DNA of 64,000 bases from positions 186,001 to 250,000 of the forward strand of contig NZ_JBHRTA010000038.1 in the NCBI RefSeq assembly GCF_042646065.1, given 5' to 3'. Under the pieces are notes generated by a model, which did not search any database, was not told the DNA's origin, and saw nothing but the letters and a program-made list of their open reading frames with translations. The stretch is from Parapedobacter deserti (GTDB lineage: Bacteria; Bacteroidota; Bacteroidia; Sphingobacteriales; Sphingobacteriaceae). Both the position numbers and the translations under genes were made by a program. Every line of letters starts with the position of its first letter. Position 1 is the first letter of the stretch. Of this stretch, positions 51,547 through 61,689 are shown one piece after another.

Positions 51547-52245
51547 GTGGCAAGATTAACAAAAAATCAAAAAGCGGCACTATCCAAGATCGAAATTGGC
51601 AAGGCGTATTCTTTGCAGGAGGCTTCTGCCTTGGTAAAGGACATTACCTCAACCAAATTCGATGCCTCGGTAGATATCGATGTGCGCCTCGGCGTGGATC
51701 CCCGTAAAGCCAACCAAATGGTACGTGGTATCGCCACATTGCCACATGGAACGGGCAAAGCCGTTCGCGTGCTTGTGCTTTGCACTCCTGATAAGGAGGA
51801 GGAGGCAAAGGCAGCCGGGGCGGACTATGTGGGATTGGACGACTATATCAGCAAGATCGAAGGCGGATGGACCGACGTTGATATCATTATTACCATGCCC
51901 AGTGTGATGGCAAAAGTGGGTAAGCTCGGGCGTATCCTTGGCCCTCGCAACCTGATGCCAAACCCGAAGACAGGAACCGTGACAACCGATGTCGGCAAAG
52001 CGGTGGCAGATGTGAAGGCGGGTAAAATTGATTTTAAAGTGGATAAAACCGGGATCATCCACACATCCATCGGCAAGGTCTCTTTCCCTCAGGAAAAGAT
52101 CTATGAGAATGCGCTGGAAGTGTTGCAGACGATCTCCAAGTTGAAGCCCTCAGCGGCTAAAGGGACGTACTTCAAGAGCATTTACCTCTCTTCAACCATG
52201 AGTCCGGGCATCCAAGTAGAAACCAAATCAGTAGCAGGAATTTAA
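51547..52245 (+). CDS. rplA: 50S ribosomal protein L1 (GTG start)
   Basis: A 232-residue L1 that forms the L1 stalk and usually represses its own operon. The start is GTG (51547), preceded by AAGAAA; the family N-terminus LTKNQKAALSKI begins three residues later. Marks include RLGVDPRKANQMVRG, LPHGTGKAVRVLVL and the signature GRILGPRNLMPNPKTGTV. It ends two bases before rplJ. Confidence 0.97.
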   Translation: MARLTKNQKAALSKIEIGKAYSLQEASALVKDITSTKFDASVDIDVRLGVDPRKANQMVRGIATLPHGTGKAVRVLVLCTPDKEEEAKAAGADYVGLDDYISKIEGGWTDVDIIITMPSVMAKVGKLGRILGPRNLMPNPKTGTVTTDVGKAVADVKAGKIDFKVDKTGIIHTSIGKVSFPQEKIYENALEVLQTISKLKPSAAKGTYFKSIYLSSTMSPGIQVETKSVAGI

Positions 52246-52247
52246 TC

Positions 52248-52769
52248 ATGAAAAGAGAAGAAAAACAGGAGCTTGTTAAAGCTTTGGCTGAGCAGATTAA
52301 ATCTTACGGCATTTTTTACATTACCGATACTGCTGATTTGACTGTGGCTGCTGTCAATGGGATCCGCCGTAAATGCAACGATAAAGGCATTGCCATGCAA
52401 GTGGTGAAAAACACGTTGATCAAGAAAGCACTGATTGAGGCCGGAGTGGATTCGGAAGAATTGCTTGGTGTACTTAAAGGGTCTTCGACGATGCTGTTTT
52501 CTGAAACGGGCAATGCACCGGCCAAATTGATTAAAGAGCTCCGCAAGGGAGGCGATAAGCCGGTCTTGAAAGGAGCTTACATCGATTCGGCTATTTTTAT
52601 CGGCGACAGCCAGGTTGATGCATTGAGCAAGCTCAAATCTAAAAACGAGCTCATCGGTGATATCATCGGATTGCTGCAGTCACCCGCCAAGAATGTGGTT
52701 TCTGCACTTCAGTCCGGAGGCAATACATTGGCTGGATTGGTTAAAACTTTACAAGAACGAGGAGAATAG
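52248..52769 (+). CDS. rplJ: 50S ribosomal protein L10
   Basis: A 173-residue L10 that anchors the L7/L12 stalk. N-terminal MKREEKQELVKALAEQIKS and the VVKNTLIKKAL and VLKGSSTMLFSE regions are family features. It starts only two bases after rplA, so there is no room for the long L10 leader hairpin found before rplJ in many bacteria. Confidence 0.97.
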   Translation: MKREEKQELVKALAEQIKSYGIFYITDTADLTVAAVNGIRRKCNDKGIAMQVVKNTLIKKALIEAGVDSEELLGVLKGSSTMLFSETGNAPAKLIKELRKGGDKPVLKGAYIDSAIFIGDSQVDALSKLKSKNELIGDIIGLLQSPAKNVVSALQSGGNTLAGLVKTLQERGE

Positions 52770-52842
52770 GGCGACTCCAAATCAAAATGCCCAAAGGATT
52801 GTTAATAATTTTTACAAAGTAAATTCAATAATTTAAAATAAA

Positions 52843-53223
52843 ATGGCAGATTTAAAAGCGTTTGCTGAGCAGTTGGTAAACTTGACAGTAAAAGAAGTTA
52901 ACGAGTTAGCTCAAATCTTGAAAGATGAGTATGGCATCGAGCCTGCTGCTGCAGCAGTTGCTGTTGCTGGTCCTGCTGCTGGTGGTGAAGCACCGGCTGC
53001 CGCTGAAGAGAAGACATCTTTCGATGTCATCCTCAAAGAAGCGGGTGGTCAGAAGTTAGCTGTTGTTAAGCTGGTGAAAGATTTGACAGGCCTCGGTCTG
53101 AAAGAAGCGAAAGACTTGGTTGACGGCGCACCAAAGGAACTTAAGTCAGGTGTGGCTAAAGACGAGGCTGAGGCTTTGAAAAAGCAACTTGAAGAAGCGG
53201 GAGCTGTTGTTGAGATCAAGTAA
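52843..53223 (+). CDS. rplL: 50S ribosomal protein L7/L12
   Basis: A 126-residue stalk protein. An N-terminal dimerisation part (ADLKAFAEQLVNLTVKEVNE), an Ala/Gly-rich hinge (about residues 38-55) and the C-terminal domain EKTSFDVILKEAGGQK and VKDLTGLGLKEAKDLVDGAP are typical. It lies 73 bases after rplJ and 176 bases before rpoB. Confidence 0.98.
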   Translation: MADLKAFAEQLVNLTVKEVNELAQILKDEYGIEPAAAAVAVAGPAAGGEAPAAAEEKTSFDVILKEAGGQKLAVVKLVKDLTGLGLKEAKDLVDGAPKELKSGVAKDEAEALKKQLEEAGAVVEIK

Positions 53224-53252
53224 TTTCGATCATACAACGTACCTGAATGGGT

Positions 53253-53283
53253 TAGACTCTGACGTGGATTTCGTCAGAGTCTA
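53253..53283 (+). promoter_or_regulatory. Stable hairpin in the rplL-rpoB gap, attenuator or processing site
   Basis: A perfect 12-base inverted repeat, TAGACTCTGACG (53253-53264) and CGTCAGAGTCTA (53272-53283), loop TGGATTT, lies 29 bases after rplL. The following TTCCCGTTTATGACTTTTCC has only short T runs, so termination would be partial. In E. coli the same gap holds an attenuator and an RNase III site; a similar role is inferred here. Downstream a perfect palindrome, GCCGCCATGGCGGC, lies at 53333-53346. Confidence 0.65.
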
Positions 53284-53399
53284 TTCCCGTTTATGACTTT
53301 TCCTTATACCAATATCCAAGCTGTATATGGATGCCGCCATGGCGGCGAAAACAGCACTGAAAAGCGCAGTTTAAATAGTTAAACTAAATTCTTATTCCC

Positions 53400-56300
53400 T
53401 TGGCTAACAAAAGTATTCAAAACGAAAGAGTAAACTTTGCAAGCAGTAAAAAGGTAATTGATTACCCCGATTTTCTGGATGTGCAATTGGAATCTTTCAG
53501 GGAGTTTTTTCAGCTTGAAACAACTTCGGACAACCGCCACCAGGAAGGGCTGTTTAAGGTATTTTCCGAAAACTTCCCCATTTCTGATTCAAGGAACATT
53601 TTTGTACTTGAGTTTTTGGATTATTTCATTGATCCGCCGCGCTATGGTATCCAGGAGTGTATCGAGCGTGGGCTGACGTATAGCGTTCCGCTTAAGGCAA
53701 AACTCCGCTTGTCGTGCAACGATGAGGAGCATGAAGACTTCGAGACCATCGTGCAGGATGTTTACCTGGGGACCATCCCCTACATGACCCCGAAGGGGAC
53801 GTTTGTGATCAATGGCGCTGAACGTGTCATCGTATCTCAATTGCACCGTTCGCCGGGCGTATTTTTCGGCCAAAGCCGCCATACGAATGGCACCAAGCTG
53901 TATTCTGCACGCGTGATCCCGTTCAAAGGGTCATGGATCGAATTCGCTACGGACGTCAACAACGTGATGTATGCTTACATAGACCGGAAGAAAAAATTTC
54001 CGGTAACTACGCTTTTGCGTGCAATTGGCTATGATTCGGACAAGGATATCCTGGAATTGTTTGAGTTGGCTGATGAAGTGAAGGTGAGCAAATCCGGACT
54101 TAAAAAATATGTAGGGCGCAGGTTGGCTGCGCGGGTATTGAAAAAATGGATCGAAGACTTCGTGGATGAAGATACGGGTGAGGTCGTGTCGATTGACCGG
54201 AACGAAGTGGTGTTGGAGCGGGAGACCGTGTTGGAGGATGATCATATCGACCTGATTATTGATGCCGGCGTGAAATCGATCATTCTGACGAAAGAAGACA
54301 CCGCTAATGCAGCCGACTACTCCATCATCTATAATACCCTGCAAAAGGATACTTCCAACTCGGAGAAGGAAGCTGTTGAGCACATATACCGTCAGCTCCG
54401 TAATGCGGAACCACCTGATGAGGAGACCGCACGCGGCATCATCGAGCGGTTGTTCTTTTCCGATAAGCGGTATGACCTCGGTGATGTAGGCCGTTACCGG
54501 ATTAACCGCAAATTGCAGTTGGATACGCCAGACGATACCAAAGTGCTTACCCGTGAAGACATTATCGCCATCGTGAAATACTTGATCAATCTGATCAACT
54601 CGAAGGCTGAGGTGGACGATATCGACCACCTGTCCAACCGGCGGGTCCGTACGGTGGGCGAGCAGCTGTATTCTCAGTTTGGCGTTGGGCTTTCCCGTAT
54701 GGCGCGTACCATACGTGAGCGGATGAATATCCGCGACAATGAGGTGTTTACGCCTACGGATTTGATCAATGCACGCACGTTGTCTTCGGTCATTAATTCA
54801 TTCTTCGGCACGAACCAACTGTCGCAGTTTATGGACCAGACCAACCCGCTGGCCGAGATTACGCATAAGCGCAGGCTGTCGGCATTAGGGCCAGGCGGTT
54901 TATCCCGCGAGCGTGCGGGATTTGAGGTACGCGACGTGCATTATACACACTATGGGCGGCTGTGTACCATCGAAACTCCTGAAGGCCCCAATATCGGTCT
55001 GATCTCGTCGCTTTGTGTACACGCCAAAATCAACAACTTAGGGTTCATCGAGACACCATACAGGAAGGTTGAAAACGGACGTGTCGTGGTTGAAGAGCCG
55101 GTGGTTTACCTGTCGGCAGAGGATGAGGATGGGAAGACCATCGCTCAGGCCAATGCTGAATATGATGATAAGGGTAATTTCATTACGCCGAGGGTTAAGG
55201 CCAGGTTTGAAGGGGACTTTCCGGTTATCGAGCCGGAAAAGCTTGACCTGATGGACGTGGCACCGAACCAAATTACATCCATCGCAGCGTCTTTGATTCC
55301 ATTTCTTGAGCATGACGATGCCAACCGGGCACTCATGGGATCCAACATGCAGCGCCAAGCGGTGCCGTTGCTGCGTCCGGAAGCGCCTGTTGTGGGTACC
55401 GGATTGGAGGGACGCGTGGCCCGCGATTCGCGTACGCTGATCAATGCAGAAGCTGACGGCGTAGTCGAGTACGTGGACGCGAATGAGATCAAAATCCGCT
55501 ATGAGCGCAATGAAGACGAGCGTCTGGTGTCATTTGATGATGACATTAAAACATACAGGCTCATCAAGTTCAAGAAGACGAACCAAAGCACCTGTATTAA
55601 CCTGAAACCGATTGTTAAGAAGGGGCAGCAGGTGAAGAAGGGGCAGGTGCTGTGTGAGGGCTATGCTACTCAAAACGGTGAGTTGGCGTTGGGGCGCAAC
55701 CTGAAGGTGGCGTTCATGCCTTGGCAAGGGTTTAACTTCGAGGATGCCATCGTGATTTCGGAACGGGTGGTGAGTCAGGATATCTTCACGTCGCTTCATA
55801 TCGAGGAATTTGAGCTGGAGGTGCGTGACACCAAACGCGGTGAGGAAGAATTGACATCTGATATCCCAAATGTATCTGAGGAGGCTACCAAGGATCTTGA
55901 TGAGAACGGTATCATCCGTGTAGGCGCAGAAGTGCGCGAGGGCGATATCCTCATCGGTAAGATTACGCCCAAAGGCGAGTCTGACCCCTCTCCGGAAGAA
56001 AAGCTGCTCCGTGCGATCTTCGGCGATAAAGCTGGAGACGTGAAAGACGCTTCGCTGAAGACCCCACCGTCCATCAATGGCGTGGTGATCGACACGAAAC
56101 TGTTCTCACGAGCCAAGAAGATGGCAAAGGATGAAGAGAAAAAAGCGCTTGATCAATTGGATACGCAGCATGCTAAAGCATTGAAGTCGTTGAAAGATAA
56201 GTTGGTGGACAAGCTGTTTGCCATCGTCAACGGCAAAACATCGCAAGGTGTGTACAATGTATACAAAGAGCTGCTGGTGCCTAAGGGAGCCAAGTTTACG

Positions 56301-57209
56301 CAGAAAATGTTAGCTGACCTGGAATATACGAATATCAATCCAGCAGGGTGGACTACCGATGATGACAAGAATGAATTAATCAAGCAAGCACTTCACTTCT
56401 ATAACATTAAGTTGAACGAGGAGCTGGGTGCTTACAAGCGGGATAAATTCGCGATCAGCGTCGGTGACGAACTTCCGTCAGGCATTGTGCAGATGGCCAA
56501 AGTGTTTATTGCGAAGAAACGTAAGCTCAAGGTAGGGGATAAGATGGCCGGCCGCCACGGAAACAAGGGAATTGTGGCGCGTATCGTGCGCGACGAGGAC
56601 ATGCCATTCTTGGAAGACGGTACACCAGTCGACATCGTGCTGAATCCTTTGGGTGTACCATCACGGATGAACCTGGGCCAGATCTATGAAACGGTGTTGG
56701 GCTGGGCTGGCCAAAAGCTGGGCGTTAAATTTGCGACACCGATTTTTGACGGTGCTTCTACCGAAGAGGTGGAAGGATGGGTAGCCAAGGCAGGGCTGCC
56801 GGCTTCAGGCAGGACATACCTATATAATGGATTGACTGGCGAACGCTTCGACCAGCCAACGACTGTGGGTGTGATTTACATGCTGAAACTCGGTCACATG
56901 GTGGACGACAAGATGCACGCTCGTTCTATCGGTCCATACTCGCTCATCACGCAACAACCACTTGGTGGTAAAGCGCAATTCGGTGGGCAACGTTTCGGTG
57001 AGATGGAAGTGTGGGCATTGGAAGCCTTCGGTGCTTCGAATATCCTGCAGGAAATCCTCACGGTGAAGTCAGACGACGTAGTGGGCCGGGCCAAAACCTA
57101 TGAATCCATCGTCAAGGGCAATAACCTGCCGACGCCGTCCGTGCCCGAGTCTTTCAACGTACTGGTACACGAGCTGCGTGGCTTGGGATTGGATATCACG
57201 CTGGATTAA
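53400..57209 (+). CDS. rpoB: DNA-directed RNA polymerase subunit beta (TTG start)
   Basis: A 1269-residue beta subunit. The start appears to be TTG at 53400, giving MANKSIQNERVNFASSKKV, the usual Bacteroidota N-terminus; no ATG is near. The rifampicin-binding segment SQFMDQTNPLAEITHKRRLS has sensitive-type residues (Asp, His, Ser at the classic positions). Other fixed points are ETPEGPNIGLISSL, MAGRHGNKGIVARI and the C-terminal QRFGEMEVWALEAFGA. It is 36 bases before rpoC. Confidence 0.98.
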   Translation: MANKSIQNERVNFASSKKVIDYPDFLDVQLESFREFFQLETTSDNRHQEGLFKVFSENFPISDSRNIFVLEFLDYFIDPPRYGIQECIERGLTYSVPLKAKLRLSCNDEEHEDFETIVQDVYLGTIPYMTPKGTFVINGAERVIVSQLHRSPGVFFGQSRHTNGTKLYSARVIPFKGSWIEFATDVNNVMYAYIDRKKKFPVTTLLRAIGYDSDKDILELFELADEVKVSKSGLKKYVGRRLAARVLKKWIEDFVDEDTGEVVSIDRNEVVLERETVLEDDHIDLIIDAGVKSIILTKEDTANAADYSIIYNTLQKDTSNSEKEAVEHIYRQLRNAEPPDEETARGIIERLFFSDKRYDLGDVGRYRINRKLQLDTPDDTKVLTREDIIAIVKYLINLINSKAEVDDIDHLSNRRVRTVGEQLYSQFGVGLSRMARTIRERMNIRDNEVFTPTDLINARTLSSVINSFFGTNQLSQFMDQTNPLAEITHKRRLSALGPGGLSRERAGFEVRDVHYTHYGRLCTIETPEGPNIGLISSLCVHAKINNLGFIETPYRKVENGRVVVEEPVVYLSAEDEDGKTIAQANAEYDDKGNFITPRVKARFEGDFPVIEPEKLDLMDVAPNQITSIAASLIPFLEHDDANRALMGSNMQRQAVPLLRPEAPVVGTGLEGRVARDSRTLINAEADGVVEYVDANEIKIRYERNEDERLVSFDDDIKTYRLIKFKKTNQSTCINLKPIVKKGQQVKKGQVLCEGYATQNGELALGRNLKVAFMPWQGFNFEDAIVISERVVSQDIFTSLHIEEFELEVRDTKRGEEELTSDIPNVSEEATKDLDENGIIRVGAEVREGDILIGKITPKGESDPSPEEKLLRAIFGDKAGDVKDASLKTPPSINGVVIDTKLFSRAKKMAKDEEKKALDQLDTQHAKALKSLKDKLVDKLFAIVNGKTSQGVYNVYKELLVPKGAKFTQKMLADLEYTNINPAGWTTDDDKNELIKQALHFYNIKLNEELGAYKRDKFAISVGDELPSGIVQMAKVFIAKKRKLKVGDKMAGRHGNKGIVARIVRDEDMPFLEDGTPVDIVLNPLGVPSRMNLGQIYETVLGWAGQKLGVKFATPIFDGASTEEVEGWVAKAGLPASGRTYLYNGLTGERFDQPTTVGVIYMLKLGHMVDDKMHARSIGPYSLITQQPLGGKAQFGGQRFGEMEVWALEAFGASNILQEILTVKSDDVVGRAKTYESIVKGNNLPTPSVPESFNVLVHELRGLGLDITLD

Positions 57210-57245
57210 TCCAGCAATAGCGCATTAACTTTTAGAAACGAAAGT

Positions 57246-60200
57246 ATGTCTTACAAAAAGGATAATAAAATAAAAAGCAACTTCACCTCAATAACCATCA
57301 GCTTGTCTTCGCCCGAGACGATTCTGGAGCGCTCAAGCGGTGAGGTGGTCAAACCGGAAACCATCAATTACCGGACCTATAAACCCGAGCGCGATGGTTT
57401 GTTTTGCGAACGTATTTTCGGCCCGGTGAAGGATTACGAATGCCACTGCGGTAAGTACAAGCGCATCCGCTATAAAGGCATTGTGTGCGATCGCTGCGGG
57501 GTGGAAGTGACGGAAAAGAAGGTGCGCCGTGAGCGCATGGGGCATATCAGCTTAGTGGTTCCCGTGGCGCATATCTGGTATTTCCGCTCGTTGCCGAATA
57601 AAATCGGCTACCTGTTGGGATTGCCAACCAAGAAGTTGGATATGATCATCTATTACGAGCGCTATGTGGTTATCCAGGCTGGCGTGAAGGAAGACGATGG
57701 TATCCATTACATGGACTTCCTGACCGAGGAAGAATACCTTGATATTCTGGATACCCTCCCGAAGGAAAACCAATTTCTCGACGATACCGATCCGCAAAAA
57801 TTCATAGCAAAGATGGGGGCGGAAGCGCTGGAAGAGTTGTTGAAGCGCCTCGATCTGGATCAGCTTTCGTATGACCTGCGTCATCAGGCGGCCAACGAAA
57901 CGTCCCAGCAGCGGAAAAATGAGGCGTTGAAACGCTTGCAGGTTGTTGAGGCATTCCGGGGTTCGAGAGATCGAATTGAAAATAGACCGGAATGGATGAT
58001 CGTAAAAATTGTGCCGATTATACCGCCAGAGTTGCGGCCATTGGTGCCATTGGAAGGCGGCCGTTTTGCTACGTCCGACCTGAATGACCTGTATCGCCGA
58101 GTAATCATCCGCAACAACCGGCTGAAGCGACTGATGGAAATCAAAGCGCCGGAAGTAATCCTGCGCAACGAGAAGCGGATGTTGCAGGAGGCTGTAGATT
58201 CGCTGTTTGACAATTCACGTAAGGTGAATGCCGTGAAGACGGAAGGAAACCGCGCGCTGAAATCGTTGTCTGACATCCTGAAGGGTAAGCAGGGTCGTTT
58301 CCGCCAGAACCTGTTGGGTAAGCGGGTAGACTACTCTGCCCGTTCGGTTATTGTGGTTGGTCCGAACCTGAAATTGCATGAATGCGGCCTGCCGAAAGAC
58401 ATGGCGGCTGAATTGTATAAGCCGTTCATTATCCGCAAGATGATTGAACGGGGCATTGTGAAGACAGTGAAGTCCGCGAAGAAAATCGTAGATCGTAAGG
58501 ATCCGGTGGTATGGGATATTCTCGAAAATGTGTTGAAAGGGCACCCTGTACTGCTCAACCGGGCACCCACACTGCACCGGCTGGGGATTCAGGCTTTCCA
58601 ACCTACGTTGGTAGAGGGGAAAGCGATCCAACTGCACCCATTGGTGTGTACGGCATTCAACGCTGACTTTGACGGTGACCAGATGGCTGTGCATCTGCCG
58701 CTGGGCAACGCGGCTATATTGGAAGCTCAGATACTGATGCTGGCTTCGCACAATATTCTCAACCCAGCTAACGGGACGCCCATCACCGTACCGTCACAGG
58801 ACATGGTATTGGGGCTGTATTACATGACGAAAGGTCGGATGACCGATGAGACGCGTGTGATGAAAGGTGAAGGCATGGTATTCTACTCCCCAGAGGAGGT
58901 GATTATCGCGCTCAATGAAAAGCGAATCGACCTGCACGCCTTCATTAAGGTAAAGACGAAAGTGAAGGGCAAGGACGGCAATATCGAAGAACGTCTCATC
59001 GAAACCTCGGTAGGACGGGTACTGTTCAATCAAGTTGTGCCTGAAGAAATCGGATATGTGAACGAGCTATTGACCAAGAAGTCGTTGCGTGACATTATCG
59101 GAGAAGTGGTAAAAACCACCGGTATGGCACGTGCTGCGAAATTCCTTGATGATATTAAGGAGCTTGGATTCCAGATGGCATTCAAAGGTGGCTTGTCGTT
59201 CAACCTGCAGGATTTGAATATTCCTGATGCAAAGGCCGACCTGATCCAGCAGGCAACGAGGGAAGTAGAAGAGGTGATGAATAACTACAACATGGGTTTC
59301 ATCACCAACAACGAACGTTACAATCAGATCATCGACATCTGGACACGGATCAACAACCGGTTGACGGCAAATGTGATGGAGATCCTTTCATCGGACAACC
59401 AAGGTTTCAATTCCGTATTCATGATGCTCGATTCCGGTGCGCGTGGTTCCAAGGAGCAAATCCGTCAGCTTTGCGGCATGCGGGGCTTGATGGCTAAGCC
59501 GCAGAAATCGGGCTCTTCAGGAGGTGAAATCATCGAGAATCCCATCCTTTCTAACTTTAAAGAAGGGCTGTCGGTACTGGAGTACTTCATCTCTACGCAC
59601 GGTGCGCGTAAGGGACTTGCGGATACGGCGTTGAAGACGGCGGATGCGGGCTATCTGACCCGCCGTCTGCATGACGTCGCTCAGGATATGATCGTAGTGG
59701 ATGCAGACTGTGGCGGCTTGAGGGGAGTGTTTACCACGGCGCTGAAGGATAATGAAGATATCATCGAGCCGCTGTATGACCGTATCCTTGGGCGTGTTTC
59801 TTTGCATGACGTGTATGACCCCGTCACCGGGGAGCTGCTGGTCGCTGCTGATCAGGATATCGACGAGGAAATCGCGAGGAAAATCGAGAACTCAACGGTT
59901 GAAGGGCTTGAAATTCGGTCTGTGCTCACGTGTGAGAGCAGGCGGGGGGTATGTGCCCTTTGCTACGGCCGTAACCTGGCGACAGGCAAGCGGGTGCAAA
60001 AAGGGGAGGCTGTCGGTGTAATTGCTGCGCAATCGATCGGTGAGCCCGGTACACAGCTTACGCTCCGTACCTTCCACGTGGGCGGTACAGCATCAAACAT
60101 TGCTGCTGAATCCCAGATTGTGGCTAAGTTTGATGGTATTATCGAATTGGAGAACATCCGCTCGGTGCCGCATGAAGGAGAAACAGGGCCTGACCAGGTA

Positions 60201-61526
60201 GTGATCGGCCGTTCAGGCGAGGTTCGTATCATCGATGCCGAGTCTAAGAAGGTATTGATGACCAATAATATTCCTTATGGCTCTTACCTGTATGTCAATG
60301 CAGGTGATAAAGTGACCAAAGGTGATCGTATTTGTTCTTGGGACCCCTATAATGCGGTGATCATCTCCGAGTTTGGCGGTAAGGTTGAATTTGAGGCGAT
60401 CATCGAGGGAGTGACATTCCGTGAGGAATCGGACGAGCAAACCGGACACCGCGAAAAAGTGATTATTGATACGAGGGATAAGACGAAGAACCCGGCCATC
60501 AAAATATTGGACAGCAAGGGAGCGATTATCCGTACATACAACATTCCTGTCGGGGCGCACGTGGCGGTGAATGATGGCGCTACGGTGAAAGAGGGTGTGA
60601 TTATTGCCAAGATACCGCGTTCTACCGGTAAAACCCGGGACATCACGGGTGGTCTGCCGCGTGTTACGGAGCTGTTCGAGGCCCGTAACCCTTCAAACCC
60701 CGCTGTGGTGACAGAAATCGACGGTGTGGTAACCTTGGGCGGCGTGAAACGTGGTAACCGTGAAATCTCAATCGAGTCGCGCGATGGGCAAATCAAGAAA
60801 TACCTGGTTCCCCTGTCTAAGCATATCCTGGTACAGGACAACGACTTTGTGAAAGCTGGTATGCCACTATCTGATGGGTCCATTTCTCCTGCCGATATCC
60901 TGAATATCAAAGGCCCGTCGGCAGTTCAGGAATACCTTGTAAACGGTATCCAAGAGGTTTACCGTCTGCAGGGGGTAAAAATTAATGATAAGCACTTTGA
61001 GACAATCGTGCACCAGATGATGCAGAAGGTCGAAATCGAAGATCCGGGTGATACCCGGTTCCTGGAACGCGAAGCTGTGAATCGGTGGGATTTCGTGGAA
61101 GAAAACGACGCAATCTACGACAAGAAAGTGGTGGTAGATGCCGGAGATTCCAACGAGCTCAAACCCGGTCAGATTGTTTCTTTACGTAAACTGCGTGATG
61201 TCAATTCGAGCCTGAAGCGTCGTGATCTGAAATTGGTGGAAGTGCGTGACGCCATTCCGGCTACTTCCAGTCCATTGCTGCAGGGGATCACCCGGGCATC
61301 ATTGGGAACCAAATCGTTCATCTCTGCGGCTTCCTTCCAGGAAACGACCAAGGTGTTGAATGAGGCTGCCATTGCTGGCAAGCGCGACAACCTGCTGGGC
61401 TTGAAAGAGAACGTAATCGTAGGTCATTTGATTCCTTCTGGAACCGGTCTGCGCGACTACGAACGAATCATCGTTGGCTCCCAGGAAGAATATGATCAGC
61501 TATTAGCTTCCAAGGAGGAAGACTAA
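57246..61526 (+). CDS. rpoC: DNA-directed RNA polymerase subunit beta'
   Basis: A 1426-residue beta' subunit. The N-terminal zinc ribbon (CHCGKYKRIRYKGIVCDRCG), the magnesium-binding NADFDGDQMAVHLPL, the bridge-helix/trigger-loop region GARGSKEQIRQLCGMRGLM and the second zinc site (LTCESRRGVCALCYGRNLA) are all present. Length and order are normal. It ends the operon and is followed by a strong terminator 63 bases on. Confidence 0.99.
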   Translation: MSYKKDNKIKSNFTSITISLSSPETILERSSGEVVKPETINYRTYKPERDGLFCERIFGPVKDYECHCGKYKRIRYKGIVCDRCGVEVTEKKVRRERMGHISLVVPVAHIWYFRSLPNKIGYLLGLPTKKLDMIIYYERYVVIQAGVKEDDGIHYMDFLTEEEYLDILDTLPKENQFLDDTDPQKFIAKMGAEALEELLKRLDLDQLSYDLRHQAANETSQQRKNEALKRLQVVEAFRGSRDRIENRPEWMIVKIVPIIPPELRPLVPLEGGRFATSDLNDLYRRVIIRNNRLKRLMEIKAPEVILRNEKRMLQEAVDSLFDNSRKVNAVKTEGNRALKSLSDILKGKQGRFRQNLLGKRVDYSARSVIVVGPNLKLHECGLPKDMAAELYKPFIIRKMIERGIVKTVKSAKKIVDRKDPVVWDILENVLKGHPVLLNRAPTLHRLGIQAFQPTLVEGKAIQLHPLVCTAFNADFDGDQMAVHLPLGNAAILEAQILMLASHNILNPANGTPITVPSQDMVLGLYYMTKGRMTDETRVMKGEGMVFYSPEEVIIALNEKRIDLHAFIKVKTKVKGKDGNIEERLIETSVGRVLFNQVVPEEIGYVNELLTKKSLRDIIGEVVKTTGMARAAKFLDDIKELGFQMAFKGGLSFNLQDLNIPDAKADLIQQATREVEEVMNNYNMGFITNNERYNQIIDIWTRINNRLTANVMEILSSDNQGFNSVFMMLDSGARGSKEQIRQLCGMRGLMAKPQKSGSSGGEIIENPILSNFKEGLSVLEYFISTHGARKGLADTALKTADAGYLTRRLHDVAQDMIVVDADCGGLRGVFTTALKDNEDIIEPLYDRILGRVSLHDVYDPVTGELLVAADQDIDEEIARKIENSTVEGLEIRSVLTCESRRGVCALCYGRNLATGKRVQKGEAVGVIAAQSIGEPGTQLTLRTFHVGGTASNIAAESQIVAKFDGIIELENIRSVPHEGETGPDQVVIGRSGEVRIIDAESKKVLMTNNIPYGSYLYVNAGDKVTKGDRICSWDPYNAVIISEFGGKVEFEAIIEGVTFREESDEQTGHREKVIIDTRDKTKNPAIKILDSKGAIIRTYNIPVGAHVAVNDGATVKEGVIIAKIPRSTGKTRDITGGLPRVTELFEARNPSNPAVVTEIDGVVTLGGVKRGNREISIESRDGQIKKYLVPLSKHILVQDNDFVKAGMPLSDGSISPADILNIKGPSAVQEYLVNGIQEVYRLQGVKINDKHFETIVHQMMQKVEIEDPGDTRFLEREAVNRWDFVEENDAIYDKKVVVDAGDSNELKPGQIVSLRKLRDVNSSLKRRDLKLVEVRDAIPATSSPLLQGITRASLGTKSFISAASFQETTKVLNEAAIAGKRDNLLGLKENVIVGHLIPSGTGLRDYERIIVGSQEEYDQLLASKEED

Positions 61527-61589
61527 GCAGCCATCAGCTTCCAGGTATCAGCAGTCAGCCGCCGGCTATGCCGATACAGTTTTATTCAT

Positions 61590-61622
61590 AACCTACCAGT
61601 ATAACGCTGGTAGGTTTTTTTG
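61590..61622 (+). terminator. Rho-independent terminator of the rpoBC operon
   Basis: Perfect ten-base arms AACCTACCAG (61590-61599) and CTGGTAGGTT (61607-61616), loop TATAACG, with T through about 61621. It closes the tRNA-tuf-rpoBC region. Confidence 0.93.
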
Positions 61623-61677
61623 TTTCCCGCATCCGCTGTACAGTGCGAACCGGAGCCGATATCTGAAATCTATCTTG

Positions 61678-61685
61678 TATCTTTG
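61678..61685 (+). promoter_or_regulatory. Promoter -7 box for the radical-SAM gene, leaderless arrangement
   Basis: TATCTTTG followed by CAGT and the ATG at 61690. Four bases separate the box from the start codon. Confidence 0.55.
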
Positions 61686-61689
61686 CAGT

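Noticed and set aside
54793..54893. Possible rifampicin-resistance change in rpoB
   Set aside because: The rifampicin-pocket residues read from the sequence (Gln, Asp, His, Ser positions) are of the sensitive type.
61527..61575. CAGC-rich short repeats just after rpoC
   Set aside because: Short imperfect tracts with no array structure or flanking features; the nearby strong terminator accounts for the region.
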